Source of the DNA: Fasciolopsis buskii
Lineage: Eukaryota; Platyhelminthes; Trematoda; Plagiorchiida; Fasciolidae
Assembly: GCA_008360955.1 (NCBI GenBank)
Contig: LUCM01006585.1
Span: 46,313-110,312, forward strand
Length of the DNA stretch: 64,000 nucleotides
Direction of reading: 5' to 3'
Shown here: in pieces, positions 49,901 to 61,656 of the stretch
How the letters are laid out: each line of letters starts with the position of its first letter
Numbering within the stretch: position 1 is the stretch's first letter
Translations under genes and position numbers: made by a program
The notes under the pieces: model-generated
Databases searched by the model: none
Told to the model about the DNA's origin: nothing
Seen by the model: the letters and a program-made list of their open reading frames with translations, nothing else

Positions 49901-51114
49901 TCCACATCTAGCCAGCAGAAATAACCTTTCATGGTATTATAGGCCATTCTATCCGCATTCTTGGCTTATGTTTGATTCACGTTCACACGCCTAGTTCTAC
50001 ACCAGTTGACCGTTAATTTTTTGATTTCTAGTTTTGGTCCGTTCACATCTCCACTGAATGGTGTTCAGAGTTTAGGCATAAGCATTTTCCCGTTTACAGT
50101 TGAACATTAAGTTTCTGGAATTCCCAGCATATTCCTTAATTGACTCAGACTTATTGGTGAAGTATGTCTGACCCTCACACAGACTCGTGTACAGACAACG
50201 TTATAAAATTTTTGTCCGACCGCAGTCCAGTGAATTCATAAGTTGCCGCATCTGAGCCGTATTATATTCATCCGAAGGGGCATCACAAGTTCACATTCTC
50301 TTGATGTTCTTTTCAGAAGGTCGGTGGATTCATTATTTTGATAGTGAATTTAGCATCACGAAAAATAAGTTTGAACATAAATATAACGGAGCTGGAACCA
50401 CCAAAAGTGAATTCTGATTCCATAGAAGTGGATGTCTGTGTGAAGTGCTTTGAACTGTGACCAAAATCAACTTAACAGACACAAAGAACTTGGCGTTTTC
50501 ATTGAAAAAAAAAACATGTCCAAAGAAGAATCCCCTCTCCTGTCCACTCCGACAGACTTCTGCCATGGGAAGTTCAGCTTCTGAGTCACTGACACTTTAA
50601 GCCCATAAAAATTTTGTCTCAGGAGGGCTAAATTCATTTTCCGTCTCTATGGAAATCGGGCAGTCATCAAACGCATACCTCAGGCTACAAACTGTAATTA
50701 TGGCTCTCGCCTGAACGATCATTCAGTAGCACGAATCAATCGGGCAGCTTTGCAACTAAAGCTACTAATCCAAACAGATCAAAATTTTCAGTTAATCTCT
50801 AACATTTATGAACCTCAAAATATGAGGTCCGCCACGTCACCTGTTGAACCGTTTTCAGACGGAAAAGACAAGAAACACGCGAAATCGCTTTCTTGGGAAT
50901 TACAATTCACATGAACAGCTACCTTCACGTTATTTGGCTTGACACAGATAAGTCCCGTTTTTCCTGTTTGAAAATAGGTCATATAAAATGGTCCAGAAAC
51001 TGGATTACCAAATTTATTGACAGAGAATGAACAAAGGTTTCGACTCAATTTTTCCATCTGATTTATCACAGAAAACTTCAAATGCGACACATACACCGGT
51101 TATTCCCGTAGTTC
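46943..51114. other. no gene recognised; 5' part of the Gypsy element may start here
   Basis: No zinc-knuckle or gag motif could be read with confidence upstream of the Gypsy protease/RT. The last kilobase becomes T-rich on the plus strand, like the element that follows. No LTR was found. Confidence 0.3.
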
Positions 51115-51369
51115 ATGATCATGGCCTCATTTACATTAGGGCAGTGTACATTCTCTCAGTTGGTGAACATAACTGGTTGGATGTTTTCTGTGGCTAACAT
51201 AATTTCAGCCAAACCTACTCCCTGTAGTATTTCTCTACATCTACTCTTAATTCTTGGATTTATCGTGCCTGTTCAGCTTAAATACCCTAAGCTGGCAGAC
51301 TGCGTTCTTGGTTTCAGGTTCTGGACCATCATTTCTGGGTCTAAAAGCTCTCCATCACTTGCTATATGA
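51115..51369 (+). pseudogene. possible Gypsy aspartic-protease region, decayed
   Basis: An 84-codon open frame lies just upstream of, and on the same strand as, the RT relic, where Gypsy elements carry the protease. Phrases such as ISAKPTPCSISLH and FIVPVQLKYPKLAD resemble the region after the catalytic DTG in Gypsy proteases. The DTG itself is not visible. The call depends on position more than on motif. Confidence 0.3.
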
Positions 51370-51499
51370 TGGCAACTGTCTGGTCTGAATTGCAATGACT
51401 TGTCTTGAAATGCTCGAGTGTGTCTCGCGATAGAAATGTTCCAGAGTTAAGTTTGGTGCATATGAAGACTCGGTTGTTATGAAAGAATCCGTGATTCTT

Positions 51500-52100
51500 T
51501 TCGGTTTACGAAGGTATGAGAAGCGGACCGTAAATCCGATGGAGTAGCCTAGCTGGGCTACAAGGATGACGATTCCGTCAAGCAGTGGTGAGGAAACACA
51601 AGGAATTTATGGGATTATTTTTTTGGTTTTAAATAACTGCTTACCTCAACGGAAGCGCAGTTTATAGTCTAGGATGTTCTAATGAGCTCTTAAAAGGTGA
51701 CCTAACAACTTCTCCTAGAACAAGAGTGATTACTCTGAGAACTATTAATATTCTCTTTGGCCTATACCAGTACAGTGTTTACCCTGTTTTCTCAGCGCGC
51801 CAGCTACCGTTTTCCAATAGTCTCCTATTCTTTCAGTACGTGCGCGTTTTAGGATTGGATCGTATAGAGATGACACTGTTGTTTATGGCACCTCTCCATC
51901 CATGCAGAACACTCGTCTTTCGATGACTGATAGGCATTTTTATGCAGTTTAGTGTTCCCGTTAATCTACCTAAGTGTTCTTGGTGATCCCAATTTTCCTG
52001 CTACGGATAGCTTTTAAACTCAAAAAGTTTTTCTCCAGACCTGAAACGTCTAGCTGACAGCCGTCAGCCACCGACTCATAAGAACTGTGACTTATTTTTG
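51500..52100 (+). pseudogene. Gypsy reverse-transcriptase domain relic
   Basis: This is the RT part of the pol relic: it would have copied the element's RNA into cDNA in the cytoplasm. The fingers motif PSWAT, the palm phrase TINILFGLYQY and the thumb phrase SPDLKRLADSRQP are recognisable. The YxDD box is mutated, and stops occur at about 51545, 51646-51690 and 52013. Confidence 0.8.
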
Positions 52101-52789
52101 GTAGCTTTTATCACCATGCACATCGGACTCTCGCTGTCACTCACCAAGACATTTGTACTTTTCATACCTTGCCAAATAATTCATTTGTTTAGGGACCGCT
52201 TCGTGAAAGAGAACTTCGAGCATTTCTGCTTTTTATGAGCATTCTGACGTTGTTCTCAAACTGTCCGCTACTAAAGACCTGAGGCAGCACTTACTGATGT
52301 GGTTGTCATTCTTGATTAATACGAAAGGCCAGTCATGTGTATTTCTATGAGGTTCAAAAAGGCTGACTGGAAGTGTTCAAAGTACTCGACGTGGAAAATT
52401 AGCAGCCTAAATGACTGTTAAACTATTGCACAAAAAATTGTTTCACCAGAAATCTACTATTGTTCCGAATCATGGTGTGTTAGGACCCATCTATCATCGA
52501 CATCACTCGTTAGATAGAGTACTGCCCTCAGTTAATAAGATTATGATATTGTGGATTGCTAAGAAAAATATATTCAGTTTATAAATCATCTGTCCAGGCT
52601 ACTGCTCTCATCTGTGAGAACAAAATTTTAGGACTGCCAGTTGACACAGCCACTTCTCGTAAAATTCTTGTTAGGTGCCAAAAACTGTTTTGCCCCAGTG
52701 ATTTTAGTATGGTGTTGCGGTGGATTTCACATGTTAAAAGACTTTCCGGCTTTAATTTTTCTTCGATAGGATTTGTCGGCTACTGATGA

Positions 52790-53480
52790 ACTGGTTATTA
52801 TGTTTCACGGACCTCGGTTAACCCTCCAACTTCTTTATCTAATTTCTGGTCACTTGGATGTCGACACATACGGGTCTCATGCGCTCTTTACCTGTTAATG
52901 GTCGGAGTTGGATCCAAACAGTTTGAGCACTGCCAAGAACTGCAACAAATGTCAACATAAGATGCATCTCAAACCCTCCAAATGGCTGAATTGACCTGTA
53001 TCATCTGAATTATGACAACTTGTGAGTGCTTATTTCTGTGGATCATTTTTGGGTAGGTAACATTATTTTGTCACTACTGATGCTCCTTCACGTTGGCTTG
53101 AGTATATTTGACACCTCCACAGAATAATTCACTCGAATAGCGTTAAGAAAGAGGTTCATCATGGATGTAGTTCTGTCTGTTTCAGTTGTGGATAACGGTA
53201 TACATTATTCTGCTGAATTCGCGAATCAGTGTTTAGCCCGTCGTGGCTATTAACTTATATATGCTGCTCCTCGTCATCGAACATTCTAACGGCCTTTCAG
53301 AAAATCTTATTCGCGCATTTAAAAGTGTAGTTTCTTTCATTAAACCTCATTGGGTTCTCGATTCTGATAGCTCGGTTGGTAGTTTTTCGTGCATTACCAT
53401 ATTGCTGCACACACCACCACGTGGTAAAGTCCCTCAGAGGTAATCGAATTCCGTGACCCTAGAACCACTCTTGAGTTCAC
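52790..53480 (+). pseudogene. Gypsy integrase relic (zinc finger and DDE core)
   Basis: The integrase would insert the cDNA into the genome. It keeps three of the four HHCC ligands (the first His reads Ile), the CNKC pair, and recognisable D, D and E positions. A stop at 52903 interrupts the zinc finger, another follows GRRGY-like text near 53240, and a frameshift lies between the second Asp and the Glu. The first D-to-D spacing is about 37 codons, shorter than the usual 55-60, which points to an internal deletion. Confidence 0.8.
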
Positions 53481-53520
53481 TGTGTGCTTCAGCACCAGAT
53501 ATTAATTACTTTCAAGGTGC

Positions 53521-55126
53521 ACGCAAACTGGAGGACGTACAGAGAAAAATAGCTACGAAAAACTTTGATAATTCGTGAGCTGTCCACAAATGAGTTACAG
53601 TTTATGTTGCTTGATTACGAGCTTGTAGATTCTCAAGTTTTCGTGTTCACCCAGTACTTTGTTCACTTGTTAGCTCGCCTTGATTCTTTCTGTCCCGGGA
53701 ATTCCTCTTGGAAAGTAAGCTATTCCCTGGCACTCACTTTTCCCCTTAACCTACTAGCGATTGTTTGGAAGAACTTGTTTGTCCTCGTAGATACACAAAA
53801 TCTGGTTATCATTAGGTTATCAGATTAGAAGAGAACTTTGCATGCTTCTAAAAGTACTGCTCATTTCGTTAATTCTCACTCATTTATTTTCTATCATGTT
53901 ACCTAAATTCTAACCTTTGCTTTGTCGGTAAAAGTCCCGCGAAGATATCTAAGTCCCAATGCTTATGCTTCGCTTTCTCATATATCTCTTTTGTTGACTT
54001 TAGTCTTTTCAGAAGTAATCTTTGAATTTCCATTGGGATACTTTTATCAAGTAATGTCAGATGGATAGTTACAATGCTGCCTGTCGTGTTTTAAAAGCAG
54101 GTTGTTCTCATGCGGTTCGACATTCTAGTGTAGTACAGTGATTCCCATTGTTGTTACACACCAACACTTCCCTTCTCTAAATGTTAAATTTCTATCATAA
54201 CCACGTGATACCTCGAATGAATCAGCTGTGCTTGAGCACTTCATAGTTCTATGCCGGGGAACGACCACGGACGAAAGAGGTATAAATTAACTTGCGGTAC
54301 ATGTGATACTACAGACCGAGATTTTTCCAAGCTGTGACATTCCGGTTGAACTACTGCATTTTTCTGACATTTTTAAATCCTGAGTTTGACTAAAAGGGTA
54401 TGCATCCGTGATGACTGTTTATGAACCTTTCATTTGTTTATTTTGCTTACATGTCGCTGCTTGTAGTACGGTATAAATTGACACCTTGAACTGTAAAAAT
54501 ATACGAATTCCATTTGTGTCTTCATTGGCGTCTTTTATGATTCATTCTCAACTGCATTCGGATATTTCGATTAATCCGGTCGGGTTGCCAGGAAAGCATT
54601 GACTCAATTTAGCAGCATCCTAGTCACTAGGCTCCAATACATAGGAACCTGGAATCAGGATTCTGAAACTTAGAGTGGAGCAGAATCACGTAATGTTTCA
54701 TTAAGCCAGGTGTGGTAAACTTTCGGGCTACCGCGGGTTGTCGTCTCCCATCAATAAGACCGGCAGATCCGGTATTTAATTCTCTGACCGTTTGGGTTAT
54801 AGAGGCTTAATCCACTTGATCGTATCTAGTTATGAATCAGGTCCGGTGGAGCTGGATCCCATGTGATACGTGCGTGTTTTCATTTAATATCGGACCACAA
54901 GGAAAACCAAACACCTTATTCGCTATGTGTCGCAAGATTCTCATTACCATAACTGAAGGATCCTGAGAGGAAACTTGAAATTTCAATTTTGCTCACCCTT
55001 TTTATCGTTTGATACTTCCATCTTGTACTAAATGGATATAATGGCCGCGAGTAATTGAAAGTAGCCAATAGTGATAGGTAGTAAACCAGTGCAAACCGGT
55101 GAGACAGTGGAATATTAGTAAAGTAG
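53521..55126. other. 3' part of Gypsy element or flank; LTR not identified
   Basis: T-rich on the plus strand. A frame at 53565-53828 could be the tail of the Gypsy integrase, but no chromo- or GPY/F-like motif is certain. Sequence around 54420-54600 (ACGGTATAAATT, then TGTAAAAATA) has an LTR-like look but no matching partner was found upstream. Confidence 0.3.
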
Positions 55127-55549
55127 GTGTGCGGCTTACAGTTACATAATCTTTTTCCCTGCATTCTTTGTTATCTCACGCTTGCTTATTATCCATTCAC
55201 TTATTTGGATGTGCTCATCTGGAACCAGTATTCGAGGTTACCTCAGGATGTTTGCTTCCGCCTGTGGGCAAGCGAAATGACCATTTGCTCCATCGCTCCA
55301 TCGCAATTATACATGTACGCGTGGGTGACCATGATATCGAATGTTTGTGATTCGCGAAATCAGCCGCTGATTAGCCTTTGCGTAGACGTGAATTACTTTG
55401 CCCTTTTGAAAGAATCATGCGATAGACAGCTTAACGTCCCTAAGCGTGCGAACTTTTACCTAGTCGCACTCAGTCCAAATCTTGGCATTACATTCTGGGG
55501 CTTGCGTGACTCGCTTGATCGTTTAACACGCCTTGACGCTGACCGCTAA
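55127..55549 (+). pseudogene. possible Gypsy gag fragment
   Basis: This is the longest open frame in the middle of the window, 140 codons. Its second half reads like the capsid region of Gypsy gag proteins: FRLWASEMTIC near the start, then LLKESCDRQLNVPKRANFY, then FWGLRDSLDRLTRLDADR, where the family has 'L.....P......FY...Q..GES...F...LR.LA......'. No zinc knuckle follows. As it lies downstream of an integrase relic on the same strand, it would be the start of a second element copy in tandem. The match is loose and the frame may be chance. Confidence 0.33.
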
Positions 55550-58500
55550 TTCTGGGGCCCTTGCAGGCATGGCCGAGATACCTGATCAATCTTGTTCTAA
55601 ATATGGTTTCATTCTCTGGCTAGGCAGTGGTCATACTTATGTTAAAATATCCCATTTTATTAATTTAGAACTGTAAAGGGCACCAAATACATATGGTGGC
55701 ATCGAACTCTCAGAGAAAATTGATTATTTTCGGGCATCATTTACGGTAAGGCCGGCTTTCAGGCTGGAAATCTATTTTGTGACATTTATTTGTTTTCGTT
55801 TGTATCATCGCACACGAGATCTGCACGTTTCCACTGCACTTTTGCGAGACTTCACTCTTGAGTTGCACATATCGCCCGGCACTTTCTGCTGTGGTTTTCT
55901 CTCTTGTATTATCGTATCGGTGCTATTTGGGCATTTATATGCAGTACATTACTCCCATCTGGTTGCTGGTTCGTGTCTCCTCCATTCTATCGACTAAGGA
56001 GAAGTTGGAAACTGCGGTTTCGCATTGTGGAGGTCTTCTGAAGACGTTTCCAAAATGGTTGTCTCCTGTGTAAATACCACATAATAGTAAAAGCTGATGA
56101 CCAACGTAACCGAGGTTTGTTAGTGCTCATCAAACAAGTTGCTTTAATACCAGCGATGAAAGTTGGCAGTCGAAGCAACATTCGAGTTTCAGTCGCAAAA
56201 TGGTATTGTCTCATGATGATGTAATTGAGTGGGTGGTGGTCGAATGATGAAAACTATAAAAGGAGGCGGAGATCGCGTCGAAAATACGAAAAATTACTGG
56301 GGCATCATTGACGGTGGACGAATGGTGTTGGACAACCGAAGCAAAATGGAATTCACCGAACAGTTGAAAAGCACGCTGGTTGAGACAAAATTCAAACCAT
56401 TACACTAAAAGCAGATTTCAGACAGGATGTCGGGCATAGTAGAAAAAGCGCAGGAGGGGCACAGGTCGCCCAATAAAATGAAAGTTTCTGATGGAACAAT
56501 GAAATTGTGAAAATGGAATTGAACTGCTAGCAATCCAAACTGGAGGACTGAAAAATCTCGGGTCGGGTAGTGAATATGATGTAAAAGAAAATCACTTTAT
56601 GAGAAAAATAATGACGCGGAATTTTTTCACCTTAAGGTAATGGTGTTTAAGTCCTGTGGAGTTGTAAGGGCGTGTATGCGGTGATAACTCCATGGTACAC
56701 TGGAGCCCTTGGATGCGAGTCGGGTGGTGATGATGACTGCAGTTTGAGAATTTACTATAGTCAGAAAACGGATTCATTTAATTTAAAACGTCTGCGGGTA
56801 GTATATCCGCGAGGTCAGTTACCAAAAGTGATTTTTGAAAATGGCTAGTGTGTCGTGATTGACCTGCACTTCGGAGGAGGATCACCGTGGAGCCAGTCAA
56901 AGCGTTGAACGCAATAACTATTTTGAAATGAGGCGAGGTTACTGGAGGTAACCAAGATGAAAGTAAGGATATAAAACCGAAAAGAGGGCTGTTCGCTTCC
57001 AGTTAGGTAGCGTTGTGAACACTCAGGCATCATAAAGGGATTGGTTATCAATATTTGGCTGGCTCAGCACATTCTGAGCGGCACTCCTTGTTTCTATTGA
57101 GATTTGTTTCAATGGTCCCCTTTCATTGTCATTTCATTGGTGGGCACCACCCACTTCGGTCCCTGTTGACTGTACTGTGTTCCTCGACTTGATTCATGTC
57201 GTTCAGCCTCAGAAAAAATACAGCCAATTAAAAGCTCGTGCCGTATTATTTATTACCACGGTTCATTCCAAAGTTAAACTTACGCTGCCGGTTGTCGTTT
57301 GACCTGTGTCATGATCAGTTTTACTCCGGGTTTGAGTCACCTTTGGTGAGTGTTAGTTAAGGGCCACTTTATGATTTGATGGACTCCACTGATGATAATC
57401 TGAATATCTGGTTTCTTTTCCGTTCTCCCTCGTCAAACCTGTTGTCGGTGTTGGTGTTGTGTCTATTTGGGTTTGCCATCGGACTAACCCTAAAGCAGGT
57501 AAGCCGAAAATAGTTCCGGAAGGACCGGGTGGACAAGTATTGATTTTATGTACGAGTAAAATCCGGAAAAAGGGGCAGCAGCAGTTAAAAGTGGAATCCA
57601 GGCAGGGGTAGCGGCGAGTGGATGCTGAAACGACGGAAGCCACTGCTTGTAGTGGAACACAGCTTTGTCATTCCGAGTTGCTTGTTTAACCGAACGTTAA
57701 CTGCCCAGAGCGGCTGCCGCTTACACGTTGCTGGTGCACGCTTCGCTCGCATGCTCTCAGCAAATATACTCAGCCTACGACCCAACACCCTCCCCGACCG
57801 TCTTTGTTCGTACCAATAGTGTCTCCGTGTAATTATTTCGGTCGTATAGCCCCAGGTAAAGGGAAGGCACAGGTGGTCTTAAAGGACAAAATAAAGCAAA
57901 ACTAGCACAAGGGCAACGTTAAGACAGTAGGGCTTACATCCTGAGCAGGTAACCACTATTGATCTGCATGAACATTGATCTGCACAGTAAATAGTGCCTA
58001 CATTTCTCACAAACGCTAACTGATTGGGGGCTGAATATTTTTCCTTTTAGAAGGTAACACCAGTAAGAACTCTTTACCATTGCAATCACGGGTAAATGGG
58101 TCTTTCACCATTAAAAAGTGAGACGAAGGTGGAAGCAGGAGTTTGTTTGAGAATGTGGGTTAACTAGTTTTGTTTTCAGAAATTCATGGAAGTGAGGCCA
58201 TGAAAGTTGACAGGTACGCTGAAGATAGAGTTCCAACAGGAATGGAAACTCAGAGCGCCGGTGAAAACGTGATGGTCCATTGCTTGGTATGTTAGTGAGA
58301 CTGGAACCCTTGACCACTCCGGGTGACGAGACAGTGGTTTTTGTCAAAAGCAACAGCCGACCGACTCCGTTTTCTCTAGTGGCGTTCCGTTGATAGGAGG
58401 GATAGAGCTTGGCAGTCATCAAATTTATATTTACTACGGAAGTCGGCTGTGTCTATGGCAACCCCTCTTCAGAGAGTGGAAGCTAAAATCCGTCACGCAC

Positions 58501-60063
58501 GATTAATGTTTAGCCAATAACAAAGAAACAAGTAGGTAAATTAGACTGGTAGTCCCGGGAGAGGGACATAAATTGAAGCTCTAACCGTGTTTTCTATGAA
58601 TCACTAAGAATCGTACGACTTCTGCCGATCCGTGGTGGCTAAGAGGACTCTTTTCTAAAAAAATAACAAGTTGGCCCCAATATTTGTGCTTTTTATCAGA
58701 GGAAACGGAGAGAGTAGGGTCGGGAAGTAGATGTGAAAAACTCAGTACGCCACATTCGAAATTCACTCCTGTTGCCGAGACCAGGCCCAATGGTAATAAC
58801 ATTCAGTCAACCGTGTGAGTTCTTCGTAAGCGTTACAGACCTCTAAGTGACTTATTTTTTCTAAATTTCGGGTGACAATGATGGTATTCATTTCGCAGGG
58901 GGAAGATGGCGTTCTCACAGCACACTTCCCTACCTGTACTGACTTTGCTTGCGGCATATTTAGATCATAAATTCATGGGTGGTCTATTCTCTGTTTTTCG
59001 TGACCAGTGATGGGGACAACCTGCCAGCCCAATGAAGATTAGGCTAATGAGAGCTGGTATATTGAAAGTCAGGCGTGAGCATCACAAGGAAATGTGGATC
59101 ACCTATGTCAAGGCCAAAGGCTGCACGTTTTCTCGGTAGAAAAGTGACCTGTAGGTTGAATAGCTGCTTATCTAAGAGGTGGTTCCATTCTGGGTTTTGT
59201 TTATGAATTAACGTCTGGGATATCAATTTCTATGTTAACTTTAGACCGTTGAGTTAGAGAGGAAACTTCATTGGCTGCTTAGTCATGGCGACAGCTTTAT
59301 ATCCGGATTTTAACATGTGTTGCACAAATTGTAGCTCAGGATTTTGCTCAAAACCCAAACTGCTTTGAGACGATGGGCTCCAGGCATTGCAAGCATTGTA
59401 TGAAAAAGTTGACGGGTATGTCCAAGCTGTCAAAGTGGTGAAGATTTAGCATGTTCCTAACCGGCACAAGTCCAACCCAGGCAACATAAAGGCACATTCA
59501 AGTATCCCCTTTCCGGAAGGGGGATGGGCCTCTCAAAAGGAAATACTCAAATAATTTCCTTCTCTGATATTTTCTATTGGCATCCCAGGCCTGAAATGCG
59601 ACTAGAAATTAAAATATGTCCCAAAAATTACTGTCCAAGGCATGTGAGACTCACAACAACCAAAGATTTTATTCAAGAACATAAACCACTGCATATGGTC
59701 ACAGAAAGCAAATAAGGGCTCCGATTTTAGGTTTCTGTTCCCAATAATGCCTGGAATGTTCTATGGAAAACTTCGATAATCAGTGTCTGGCTTGTATTGT
59801 AACGTTCCTATCCTCACGTTTGTTTGGGTTAATCAAAGTTCTCATGTCACCGGACCTGTAGTTCGCACTTTGTGTTGTAGTGCCGCATCGTTTTACTCAC
59901 CGTCGGCTGTACAGCATAATACAGGTAGTTAAAATTACTGATAGCTAATTTATTTCAACTAAATGAATTTGCTCTTGTTTTTCCGTCACTTAGACTCGCG
60001 AAGTTTACCAAAGCTCATTTGCGTTGATATTCGCGTACCACGCAACGGAGGGACGTGAAAGCA
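55550..60063. other. no gene recognised; purine-rich on plus strand
   Basis: From about 56.2 kb the plus strand becomes G/A-rich, the reverse of the T-rich 50-56 kb stretch. Several minus open frames (57353-57643, 58111-58422, 58763-58957, 59044-59226) and one plus frame (59524-59715) lack recognisable domains. Part of this could be the 5' flank of the CACTA element, or a mobile element on the minus strand too decayed to name. Confidence 0.3.
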
Positions 60064-60130
60064 ATGGCGAGGCAAATAACCGTAAACAAAATGCCTGCAA
60101 CTTCCGAGGACAAATCATCAAAGGAAACAG

Positions 60131-60169
60131 GTAATGTTGGAAACTGCTACTAAAAGCATTAATCATTAG
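60131..60169 (+). other. 39-base micro-intron
   Basis: Begins GTAATG after AACAG and ends ATCATTAG; joining across it keeps the frame (ACA G|TC GAT). The size is typical of flatworm micro-introns. Confidence 0.55.
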
Positions 60170-60919
60170 TCGATTGTAGTGATTACCCTGTCATATTTCC
60201 GGGACCTTGTGAATTTACTTATTCCTCATTTGACATGATAAGTGAGTCGGTGGGATTTGGAGATGACGATGATTTTAATAAAATAAATGACGACAACAGC
60301 TCAGCGCATGAAAGTGAACTGTTTCCACGCGCTATTGTAGTTTCTCCTGGTTCAAATAGAAAGTAGATTCTTTGTTATAGGGGAAGCATTTAGCAGGGTT
60401 TGTGGCACGGGAGACAGCCATTCAAGGAAACAAGTCCACGAGGACAGTTGCCACAATGTTACGTGGCTTATGCAGGCTGAATTTGAATGTTCCATTTATC
60501 CGAAGATGTTTTAAGGGATTTCATGACATGTCATTCGCTTTTTATTAATTTTCGGTGTTTGCCGTTGTAGAGTTTAGCATCGGTAACACTATTGCTGTTC
60601 ACCAGCACAGCTGGATAGCCGCTGGATAAAACAACATCCAGTAAGCCAAATAAAACAAGTAAGGAGGATTATAATCCGCCGTCCGATTGGTCAGTTTTCC
60701 ACAAAAGGATGCCCAAGTTGGTCGGTAAGTCGCTTCTGGACAAGAACTTATTTAGGAAAACTATGGGGATGCATAAACGGTCAATGTGTACTACAACAAC
60801 TGGATTTCCACCAACGGATCCCACGTGGGATGTGGAGGGACTTCGAAAACGAAAAGTGTACCTTATTGTCTCGCAGAAAAAAGCCAACTTACCTGAGAGA
60901 ATCGACTGAAGATGAACCG

Positions 60920-60967
60920 GTAATTAGCTGAGTGCGTCAGCATACTGATGTCGACCACTCTCCTCAG
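60920..60967 (+). other. 48-base micro-intron
   Basis: Begins GTAATTAG after GAACCG and ends TCTCCTCAG; phase 0 on both sides. It is a multiple of three, but its in-frame TGA argues that it is removed. Confidence 0.45.
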
Positions 60968-61656
60968 CCACTGCCTTTGGAAGGCATGGCTCAGCTCGCT
61001 GCTGAAGAGAAGGATCCAAAACAATCAGAGGAAAATGCGGTCAGTAAAACATCATCGAAGGGCTCTGTTTGCCATAATAAAATCATTATATGTCTTGTTA
61101 AATTACTCCGTTATCCACTAAATCGAGATGGATCATGGCATCCTCAGTTCTCAAGCAGCACAAGAGACACTCGACATTCCCTTGAGTGTCCACTTTGTGT
61201 ACACTGGCAGGCCGGACACATCGCAGTTTGGCCGTCCAGTATATCTGTCCAGATGGTTGTACCGAAACTCGAAAACTCCGAAATAACCTAAAAGAATGGG
61301 GAGGTTTGTAGGCATAACATAAAATCAACCGCTAATCTTTTGGTATAGGGCGCTGGTTCTTGTTTTCAATTTTTAGGGTTCACAAGCGTACTTCACAATC
61401 TTGTTATTTTTTATTCATTAAAATTTGCCTTCTCTGCTACATCTGACAGCCCAGTTGTTTCAATTGGTTCAAATTAGTTTGGTGCGCTGACAGTGAATAG
61501 CTGTTCGATGGCTGCTGCCATTAGTGTTTTTCCGAACAATTGCTTGTAAGATGTTTGTATGAATGAATGTTAGTGATTTTTAACTTCGTTCTTTGGCTGA
61601 TGTTGTTTAACAATTATTTTGCTTTTTGTTACCTAGGACATAAGATTTACACGACG

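Larger units (their letters stand above)
51484..53520 (+). mobile_element. Ty3/Gypsy LTR retrotransposon, decayed pol (RT, RNase H, integrase)
   Basis: Plus-strand translation, read across stops and shifts, shows Gypsy pol in the normal order. RT: NPME-stop-PSWAT at 51536-51575 (family VxPSxWATP), then a LNNCLPQRK block near 51630, TINILFGLYQY at 51741-51773 (family TINTPFGLYQY), and GLDRIE at 51852. The catalytic YxDD position reads M-T-L-L, so it is lost. Thumb: SPDLKRL...KNCD at 52032-52091. Integrase: the zinc-binding His at 52851 and C-x2-C at 52941-52952, 30 codons apart in frame; HYFVTTDAPSRWLEY with the first catalytic Asp at 53079; VVDNG with the second Asp at 53191; NGLSENLIRAF with the Glu at 53300. 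D to E is about 36 codons, as expected, but with a one-base shift between. The element is dead. LTRs were not located. Confidence 0.85.
60064..61288 (+). pseudogene. spliced accessory gene of the CACTA-like element, unrecognised and decayed
   Basis: Coding-like segments follow one another on the plus strand directly before the transposase. Exon A (60064-60130) starts MARQITVNKMPATSEDK. A 39-base GT-AG intron (60131-60169) joins in phase to exon B (60170-60366), which has YPVIFPGPCEFTYSSFD and an acidic run FGDDDDFNKINDD. Then EAFSRVCGTGDSHSRKQ (60383-60514) follows. Then 60622-60865 carries DYNPPSDWSVFHKRMPKLVG and a basic end GLRKRK; after a one-base shift SRRKKPTYLRESTEDEP leads into a 48-base intron (60920-60967) and PLPLEGMAQLAAEEKD. 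Near 61200-61310 a Cys-paired segment (YICPDGCTETRKLRNN) suggests a small zinc-binding domain. The first exons splice cleanly; later parts need a frame change. I do not recognise the family. It may be the element's DNA-binding partner protein, or it may be unrelated to the transposase. Confidence 0.5.
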
